NCBI RefSeq assembly: GCF_001419695.1
Contig: NZ_LIRG01000014.1
Location: 1-38,297, forward strand
From: Streptomyces prasinopilosus
GTDB lineage: Bacteria > Actinomycetota > Actinomycetes > Streptomycetales > Streptomycetaceae
Direction of reading: 5' to 3'
Length of the DNA: 38,297 bases
Under the pieces are notes generated by a model that saw only the letters and a program-made list of their open reading frames with translations, ran no database searches and had not been told where the DNA came from. Position 1 is the first letter of the stretch. Each line of letters begins with the position of its first letter. Below, piece by piece: positions 32,286 to 36,944 of this stretch. Position numbers and translations under genes: made by a program.

Positions 32286-32338
32286 TGGCGCCCCGGGCCG
32301 GAGTCGATCCGGCGCCCTCACGGCAGGGATGCCGGGGC
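32286..32338 (-). other. tRNA-like 53-nt element (tRNA remnant or chance fold)
   Basis: On the minus strand, GCCCCGG (32338-32332) pairs with CCGGGGC (32296-32290), followed by G and CCA like an acceptor end. A 5-bp arm GCCGG / CCGGC encloses the 7-base loop ATCGACT, close to a T-loop. A 4-bp arm CCCT / AGGG fills the place of the missing 5' part. It is too short for a working tRNA. An alternative hairpin (CCCTCA / TGAGGG) with the preceding stop region competes, so it may be only a terminator-like structure between the Nudix and membrane genes. Confidence 0.3.
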
Positions 32339-32344
32339 TGAGGG

Positions 32345-32764
32345 TCAGGTGGTGACGAGCTGAGCGAGGATGTCGGCGTGGTCGAACGCGAGCGGCGGCA
32401 GGTCGCTCAGGGGCCACCACTGGGCATTGGTCGCGTCATCGCCGGCCTCGACGGTCGTTCCGGGGATGACGGTCAGGTGGTAGGCGACGGTGACGTACCT
32501 GCCGCGCGGGTCCCGGTCGGGCCGGTCGAACGTGCCGATCTGGGTCAGCTCGTCCGGTGCCGCGTACACACCGGCCTCTTCCGCGAGCTCGCGGGCGGCA
32601 GCGGCGCGGCTCGTCTCACCGGGGTCGACGTGACCGCCGGGCAGGGCCCACTGGCCCTTGAACGGGTCCCAGCCGCGCTCGATCAGCAGGACGTATCCGT
32701 CGGTCGTGGTGACGACAACGTCGGCGGTGTAGCGGATGGTCTCGAAGGTCTCGGTCTCGGTCAT
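32345..32764 (-). CDS. Nudix hydrolase
   Basis: The protein has 139 residues; the ATG at 32764 has AGAGGA 8 bases upstream. The full Nudix box is GGHVDPGETSRAAAARELAEEAGV (first G to last V, with REL-EE), and it binds Mg2+ to cut nucleoside-diphosphate-linked substrates. DGYVLLIERGWDPFKGQWALPGG is the usual lead-in. In the Streptomyces element pSAM2 the Nudix protein Pif blocks redundant transfer into cells already carrying the element. A Nudix gene inside this transfer operon may have the same entry-exclusion role; the substrate cannot be told. Confidence 0.88.
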   Translation of the reverse strand: MTETETFETIRYTADVVVTTTDGYVLLIERGWDPFKGQWALPGGHVDPGETSRAAAARELAEEAGVYAAPDELTQIGTFDRPDRDPRGRYVTVAYHLTVIPGTTVEAGDDATNAQWWPLSDLPPLAFDHADILAQLVTT

Positions 32765-32855
32765 GGGCTGGTCCTCTCGGGTTGGTGGTGCGGTCCGGTC
32801 TGTCCGGCTCCCTGCGACCGGGCCCGACACGGGGTTCGGGCCCGGGAGGCAGCCG

Positions 32856-33320
32856 TCAGGCGGTTCGGTCGGCGGTCAGGTGGCAGCCGGCGGCCGTGAC
32901 GAGTTCGTCGGTCTTGGCGATGGCGCGCTCCCGTCGGCCCGCGAGTCCGGTCTCGCCCGACTCCCAGGCCCCGCGCAGGGCGTAGGTGGCCTGGGCGGCG
33001 GCCTGCGCGGCCGGTGCTACCTCGGGCATAAGGAGCTGCACACGCAGCAGCGGGACGGTGACGGCTGACCGGGTGCGGTGGCTTTCGGCCCTGGCTTCCG
33101 TCCAGTCCTGGCGGCGCAGGCGCAGGTCCTCGCGGACCCACATTGCGCGGCGGTGGTCGGCCAGCGCGGCGGCCAGGTCCGCCACGGCGGCCAAGCCCTC
33201 ACTGCGGCGAGTGGCCGCGGTGTCGGCCCGGCGAACGGCCTGCTGGCTGTAGTGCTGAAGCGCTCCGGTCAGGAGCGATCCGGCCAGGGTGCCCAGAACG
33301 GCGATGATGGCGGTGGTCAT
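32856..33320 (-). CDS. Membrane-anchored helical protein
   Basis: The protein has 154 residues; ATG overlaps the preceding stop by one base. One N-terminal span (AIIAVLGTLAGSLLTGAL) is followed by a long Ala/Arg-rich helix with LRLRRQDWTEARAESHRTRSAV, giving a protein anchored by its N-terminus with a helical cytoplasmic rod. This pattern recurs in Streptomyces plasmid transfer operons without a named family. Function unknown. Confidence 0.75.
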   Translation of the reverse strand: MTTAIIAVLGTLAGSLLTGALQHYSQQAVRRADTAATRRSEGLAAVADLAAALADHRRAMWVREDLRLRRQDWTEARAESHRTRSAVTVPLLRVQLLMPEVAPAAQAAAQATYALRGAWESGETGLAGRRERAIAKTDELVTAAGCHLTADRTA

Positions 33321-33652
33321 CAGGTCCTCGATTCGGTGGTGGTGGTCGGGAAGGAGTCGGTGGGGACCATCCGCAGCACCGGGGCCGCGGGGGGCTGGGA
33401 CTGGGCGGTCTGGTGGCGGAGCTGCTCACGGACGAGGTCCGTGGAGCGGGCGCGGGCGGCGTCGACCAGTTCGGTGAAGGCGAGGAGCCGCAGGGACAGG
33501 GAGTCCAGGGCCTCGCCGGTCTCGGGGTCGGTGAACGTGATTCGCACCGCGGGGAAGTCGTCGTCGTGGCGGGTCACACCGTGCAGGGAGGCCAGCGCCT
33601 GGCGCAGGTTCCGCATCTGGCGGCGGATCAGCACGTCCCGGAAGGTGGTCAT
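33320..33652 (-). CDS. 110-residue hypothetical protein
   Basis: ATG at 33652 overlaps the preceding stop by 4 bases. It opens MTTFRDVLIRRQMRNLRQAL, a basic amphipathic helix, then a strand-rich stretch (AVRITFTDPETGEALDSLSLRLLAF), a second helix (ELVDAARARSTDLVREQLRHQ) and a Pro/Thr-rich tail. No motif recognised. It is coupled to both neighbours in the transfer operon. Confidence 0.7.
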   Translation of the reverse strand: MTTFRDVLIRRQMRNLRQALASLHGVTRHDDDFPAVRITFTDPETGEALDSLSLRLLAFTELVDAARARSTDLVREQLRHQTAQSQPPAAPVLRMVPTDSFPTTTTESRT

Positions 33653-34578
33653 CGGGCCTCCCCCTTCAGCGCGCGCCGCTCCTTGGAGGTGAGGGCTCCG
33701 GCCACGCCGTGCTGCTGCTTGCCGTTCGGCTTCAGCGCGAAGTCCCGGCACGGCTCCAGGAACGGGCACTCGCCGCACAGTTCCTTGGCGACGGCGATCC
33801 GGCGGCGGGCCAGGCCCTGATCCATCGCGCCGGCCGTGTCGTCCGCGTTGTAGAACAGGTCGGCCAGGCCGGTGCAGGCGGGCCGGGCGCCGTCCCCGCA
33901 CAGCTGGCCCTCGCGGGCGGCGAGCTGCACGGCGTGCACGGTGGCGGCGTCGCTCAGGGAGTAGAGGTGTGCCTTCTGGCCGTCGACCTTGTGCGCGGGC
34001 AGGTTGTGCAGCCGCGCCCAGCGGGCGAGCGTCGCCAGCGGCACCTTGTGCCCGGACTGGGCGAAGAACTCGGTGAGGAAGGCGAGGGAGCGAAGGTCCG
34101 CGGGGTAGCCCTCGGAGCGGCGCACGCCGGACGGGGTACCGGCCGTGGTGTAGCCGAGGTCGCGGTAGGTCCAGCGGCGGCGCAGCCCCGGGCGGGGCGC
34201 GCAGTGACGGTTCACGCACTGGGCCTTGCCCTTGAGCGGGACCAGGGTGAAGCAGCCGCAGGCCGGGCAGGCGCGGGTGCGGACCGTTTCGGTGGAGCCG
34301 GTCAGGTCCTCGGTCTCCATGACGAAGGCGTCCCGGATGGCGGCCGCCTCCCGGCGGGCGAGGGGCGTGCCCTCGCGGGCCAGACGCTCGGCGCGGGCGA
34401 TGACGTCCAGTCCCTCGGTGCGCTTGTCGAGAACCTTGGTGTTCACGGTCGCCGGTGCCTCCGTTCGTGTCGCGGTGCGGGTCGCGGTCAGCGGGTCCAC
34501 CCGCCGGCCGGTCGACCCGGCGGTGGTCCAGTAGGTCTGGGAGAGAGCAGTGATCCACTGCTCGGGCGTTGCGGGCAT
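33649..34578 (-). CDS. Zinc-ribbon / HTH / WhiB-like fusion protein
   Basis: The protein has 309 residues. Residues 104-126 hold CPACGC and CVNRHC, a zinc ribbon. Residues about 178-210 (VPLATLARWARLHNLPAHKVDGQKAHLYSLSD) look like a MerR/HTH reading head. Residues 230-302 match the WhiB domain: C235, then C268-x2-C271-x5-C277 (four iron-sulphur ligands) and GVAGALTSKERR in place of the usual GVWGG turn. Free-standing WhiB proteins are about 80-130 residues; this fusion with two DNA-binding-type modules is unusual. It probably regulates transfer or lysogeny genes in response to redox or NO, by analogy with Wbl proteins. It is the second gene of the transfer operon. Confidence 0.8.
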   Translation of the reverse strand: MPATPEQWITALSQTYWTTAGSTGRRVDPLTATRTATRTEAPATVNTKVLDKRTEGLDVIARAERLAREGTPLARREAAAIRDAFVMETEDLTGSTETVRTRACPACGCFTLVPLKGKAQCVNRHCAPRPGLRRRWTYRDLGYTTAGTPSGVRRSEGYPADLRSLAFLTEFFAQSGHKVPLATLARWARLHNLPAHKVDGQKAHLYSLSDAATVHAVQLAAREGQLCGDGARPACTGLADLFYNADDTAGAMDQGLARRRIAVAKELCGECPFLEPCRDFALKPNGKQQHGVAGALTSKERRALKGEAR

Positions 34579-34628
34579 GGCTGTCCCCCGGGCGGTGCGC
34601 GTGCGGTGGTGGTGCGCGAGTGCGCTGG

Positions 34629-34668
34629 GGCCCGGCAGCGTGGGGGGTGCGTGGGTGGCTGCCGGGCC
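34629..34668 (-). terminator. Hairpin between the OB-fold and WhiB-fusion genes
   Basis: Perfect 10-bp arms GGCCCGGCAG (34629-34638) and CTGCCGGGCC (34659-34668) begin 10 bases after the OB-fold-like gene's stop on the minus strand. Without a T-run it is likely a partial terminator, so the first gene would be made in excess of the rest. Confidence 0.55.
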
Positions 34669-34677
34669 GACCCGGGG

Positions 34678-35070
34678 TCAGGCGAAGAGGGGCTCGACCT
34701 GCGTCACGCGGATGTACGCGGTGCGCGAGTCGTCCTCGAAGGCGCGGACGGCGTGGCCGTGGAGGGTGACCTCGTCACCGGCGACCAGGTAGCCGAAGAT
34801 CTCGTCGTAGGTGGCGGTGCCGACGGCCGCGTAGGTGGCGGCGCCGTCACCGGCGATCAGGGTGAACACGGCGCGGGGCTCGTCGGGCGTGCCGTACATG
34901 CGGACGTTCTCGACCGTGCCGGCGGCGATGACGCTGGTGCCGTCGGGGACGCGGTTCAGGCGGGCGGCGTGGCGGTTGCTGCGGTCGCCGGCGAAGACGA
35001 CGATGCTCGCGTCCGGCGTGCCGTAGGGCTGGGGGACGTTGGGCTTCGGGGTGCCGCTAGGGTTCTGCAT
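34678..35070 (-). CDS. OB-fold-like protein, first gene of the transfer operon
   Basis: The protein has 130 residues; GAGGAGA lies 9 bases before the ATG at 35070. After a Pro-rich start, GTSVIAAGTVENVRMYGTPDEPRAVFTLIAGDGAATYAAVG and AGDEVTLHGHAVRAFEDDSRTAYIRVTQVEPLF follow the beta-strand order of OB folds that bind single-stranded nucleic acid. The operon's promoter and dyad lie just upstream. It could coat DNA or mRNA during transfer; the fold is inferred from pattern only. Confidence 0.7.
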   Translation of the reverse strand: MQNPSGTPKPNVPQPYGTPDASIVVFAGDRSNRHAARLNRVPDGTSVIAAGTVENVRMYGTPDEPRAVFTLIAGDGAATYAAVGTATYDEIFGYLVAGDEVTLHGHAVRAFEDDSRTAYIRVTQVEPLFA

Positions 35071-35128
35071 GCGGATCGCTCTCCTCTTGCTGGTAGCGGT
35101 TCGCCGGGCTTCTCCGGAGGCCCCCGAG

Positions 35129-35154
35129 AGGCCAGGTGTGCAACCACCTGGCCT
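35129..35154. terminator. Hairpin in the transfer-operon leader
   Basis: Ten-bp perfect stem AGGCCAGGTG / CACCTGGCCT with a 6-base loop is followed on the plus strand by TTTC. On the minus strand it lies in the 5' leader of the OB-fold-like gene, between promoter and start codon, where it could cause early termination or insulate the divergent genes. Confidence 0.65.
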
Positions 35155-35193
35155 TTCGGCGTATCTGGACCGCCGTCGTTGCCCGACAACAAG

Positions 35194-35248
35194 AACCATA
35201 AAGAAGGATAGCCAACTTGTCAAAGGGCTATCCTTCTGCGTTATGGTT
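35194..35248. promoter_or_regulatory. Divergent promoter with long operator dyad (transfer operon / gntR)
   Basis: A 12-bp perfect inverted repeat AGAAGGATAGCC (35202-35213) and GGCTATCCTTCT (35226-35237), extended by AACCATAA (35194-35201) and TTATGGTT (35241-35248). The minus strand shows TTGACA (35223-35218), a 17-base spacer and TATGGT (35200-35195), a near-consensus vegetative promoter for the transfer operon. The plus strand shows TTGTCA and a TATGGT for gntR with a longer spacer. The dyad fills the spacer, ideal for repression by the adjacent GntR protein. Confidence 0.8.
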
Positions 35249-35277
35249 GAGGTCGCAGAGGAGAGGAGGGGAACCCG

Positions 35278-36033
35278 ATGGCCACCTACCGAGACGTGGC
35301 AGACGAGCTCCGCCGCCGCATCGAACTCGAACAGGACGAGTACCGACCCGGCGATGAGCTGCCGACCATCGAGAGGCTGCAAGACCAGTTCAGTCTGTCG
35401 AAGCAGACGATCAGGGCAGCAATCCGCGTACTGGCAGACGAGGGCTTGGTAAGCACCGGTCGCGGCCGCCCTGCCCGGGTACGAGACAACCAGCGAATCC
35501 GCATTCCGTTCAGCAGGTACGGCGGCGTCATGGCTCCCGGTGGCACGGCTGGTCCGTGGGAGTCGGCCTGCGCCGACCAGGGCCTGGACGGGCGGATGAA
35601 GACAGTCACCGTGGACACACGCCCGATCGGGCAGGCGGACGCTGCTCTCTTGGGCGTGCCGCCGGGATCGGATGTCGTCTACCGGCAGCGCCATGCCTGC
35701 GTTGGTGACGACGTTCTGCAAGTTCAGCAGGCCTGGTACCCGCGCCCGGTCGCCCTTCAGGCTGGGTTGACCACCGCACGGAAGATCGAGGGTGGAATCT
35801 ACGGTGCCCTCGCCGCGTCAGGCATGGCTCCGTCCGAGCTGGACGAGACGATCCGCGGGCGCATGCCGACGACGGAAGAGGCAGAGCTGCTCCACACCGG
35901 CACGGGCGTTCCCCTGCTGACCGTCGAACGGGTCACGCGTGGTGCGGACGGAAAGCCGCTTGAGCTGCTGCGCGTCACGGCGCCGGCCGACCGCATCGAG
36001 TTCGTCTACAACAACCTTCCGCTATCCCAGTAA
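35278..36033 (+). CDS. GntR/HutC-family regulator (KorSA/TraR-like)
   Basis: The protein has 251 residues; GAGGAGGGG precedes the ATG. Residues 1-70 are the GntR winged helix (YRDVADELRRRI ... LPTIERLQDQFSLSKQTIRAAIRVLADEGLVSTGRGR). Residues about 100-245 are a UTRA ligand domain with LGVPPGSDVVYRQRHACVGDDVLQVQQAWYP and the ending PADRIEFVYNNL. GntR regulators of this type (KorSA of pSAM2, TraR of pSN22/pSVH1-like plasmids) silence tra genes and autoregulate. It is divergent from the transfer operon across one dyad, so the same role is very likely. Confidence 0.92.
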   Translation: MATYRDVADELRRRIELEQDEYRPGDELPTIERLQDQFSLSKQTIRAAIRVLADEGLVSTGRGRPARVRDNQRIRIPFSRYGGVMAPGGTAGPWESACADQGLDGRMKTVTVDTRPIGQADAALLGVPPGSDVVYRQRHACVGDDVLQVQQAWYPRPVALQAGLTTARKIEGGIYGALAASGMAPSELDETIRGRMPTTEEAELLHTGTGVPLLTVERVTRGADGKPLELLRVTAPADRIEFVYNNLPLSQ

Positions 36034-36154
36034 CCGCAGGCCAGGCCCTAGAAAGGGAAGCGGAGGGAACGTCTCGTGAAATCTGTGGGAGCGTGTGAAA
36101 CACGTTCGCCCCGCACCGCGCGGGGCGGACCACTTGACCTACTCGGAGGCACCG

Positions 36155-36370
36155 ATGGAGCGGACAGCAACGCCCATCTCTACGCCGGACTGGATGAAGA
36201 CGTCCGAGGTGGCGGCCCGCATGGGCTGCACGCAGCGGGCAGTCAGGAACCGCCTTCACCGCGGGTCCATCCCGGTCCGGTGGACGTTCGTCGAACGGAC
36301 GATCCATGTGAACCGTGCGCAGTTCCTCGCCTGGCTTGAGGGCGGGGACGGTCGGGCCGAGAAGGCCTAG
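36155..36370 (+). CDS. Small HTH protein, excisionase-like
   Basis: The protein has 71 residues; GGAGG is 6 bases before the ATG at 36155. DWMKTSEVAARMGCTQRAVRNRLHRGSIPVRWTFVERTIHVNRAQFLAWLE is one HTH_17/excisionase module with a wing. It is a second candidate recombination factor, far in sequence from the one next to the integrase. It lies between gntR and rep on the same strand, so it could equally be a plasmid copy-number or rep regulator. Confidence 0.72.
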   Translation: MERTATPISTPDWMKTSEVAARMGCTQRAVRNRLHRGSIPVRWTFVERTIHVNRAQFLAWLEGGDGRAEKA

Positions 36371-36380
36371 AACGCGCTGA

Positions 36381-36447
36381 AGCCCGGCGCGGGGTACGCC
36401 GGGCTCCGATGCGTTTGCGCTGGCCGGACGGGAAGTTCCGCCAGCGC
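36381..36447. terminator. Two tandem hairpins between the HTH gene and rep
   Basis: AGCCCGGCG (36381-36389) / CGCCGGGCT (36397-36405) and GCGCTGGC (36417-36424) / GCCAGCGC (36440-36447) are both perfect stems. They isolate the rep promoter from upstream transcription. Confidence 0.65.
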
Positions 36448-36450
36448 GTG

Positions 36451-36581
36451 TCATTCACCTATGAATGAAGTCTGGGTTCCGGGAAGGTCCCCACAGGCGA
36501 GACTACCTGCCACCGGGAAGGGCGGGTAGTCGGGTCGGGGATAAACCGGGTCTCAGTACTTCGCTTACTTCTAAGGAAGTA
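36451..36581. promoter_or_regulatory. Cluster of dyads upstream of the rep operon
   Basis: Three dyads lie in the 217-bp gap before the first rep gene: TCATTCA-CCTA-TGAATGA (36451-36468), GACTACC / GGTAGTC (36501-36531) and TACTTC-N4-GAAGTA (36566-36581), the last with an extra TACTTC at 36557-36562. The area is richer in AT than its surroundings. They are probable operators or part of the replication control/origin. No promoter hexamers are clear. Confidence 0.5.
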
Positions 36582-36587
36582 GTCGGC

Positions 36588-36944
36588 ATGGCCCAGAAGG
36601 CCGCAGATACCCGGAACGCCCTGGCGTTCGGCATGGTCGCACCGTCGGTGATGTGCGACCCGAATCACACCCCGCTCGCCCGCGTGCTGTACGCCATCCT
36701 GGCGTCGTACGCCCGCGGCCCGGAGCGCATCGCCGCCCGCCTGGTGCCGAACCGGCACCGGCTCGCCGCGATGCTCGGCACCGACAGCGACGGCCTGGAC
36801 GCCGCCCTCGCGGAACTCGAGACGGCCGGCATCGTCACCGCGACCTGGCGCTCGGACCGCCGCGGCCGCGTCTCCGTCATGTACCAGCTGCACGACGCCG
36901 CGCTCCTCTTCGGCGGGCAGCCCTGCCACGGGGGGCACCAGTGA
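36588..36944 (+). CDS. Small winged-helix replication accessory protein
   Basis: The protein has 118 residues; AAGGAAG lies 8 bases before the ATG at 36588 (a longer frame from 36465 would run through the dyads). HTPLARVLYAILASYARGPERIAARLVPNRHRLAAMLGTDSDGLDAALAELETAGIVTATWRSD is a winged helix of the replication-initiator type (HTH plus wing). It overlaps the large rep gene by 4 bases. Paired small/large rep genes are common on Streptomyces plasmids. Likely a DNA-binding partner or regulator of Rep. Confidence 0.75.
   Translation: MAQKAADTRNALAFGMVAPSVMCDPNHTPLARVLYAILASYARGPERIAARLVPNRHRLAAMLGTDSDGLDAALAELETAGIVTATWRSDRRGRVSVMYQLHDAALLFGGQPCHGGHQ

Noticed and set aside
36076-36339. 87-codon frame with GTG start upstream of the HTH gene
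   Set aside because: It overlaps the HTH gene in another frame and lacks a ribosome site and any motif; the HTH gene has GGAGG.
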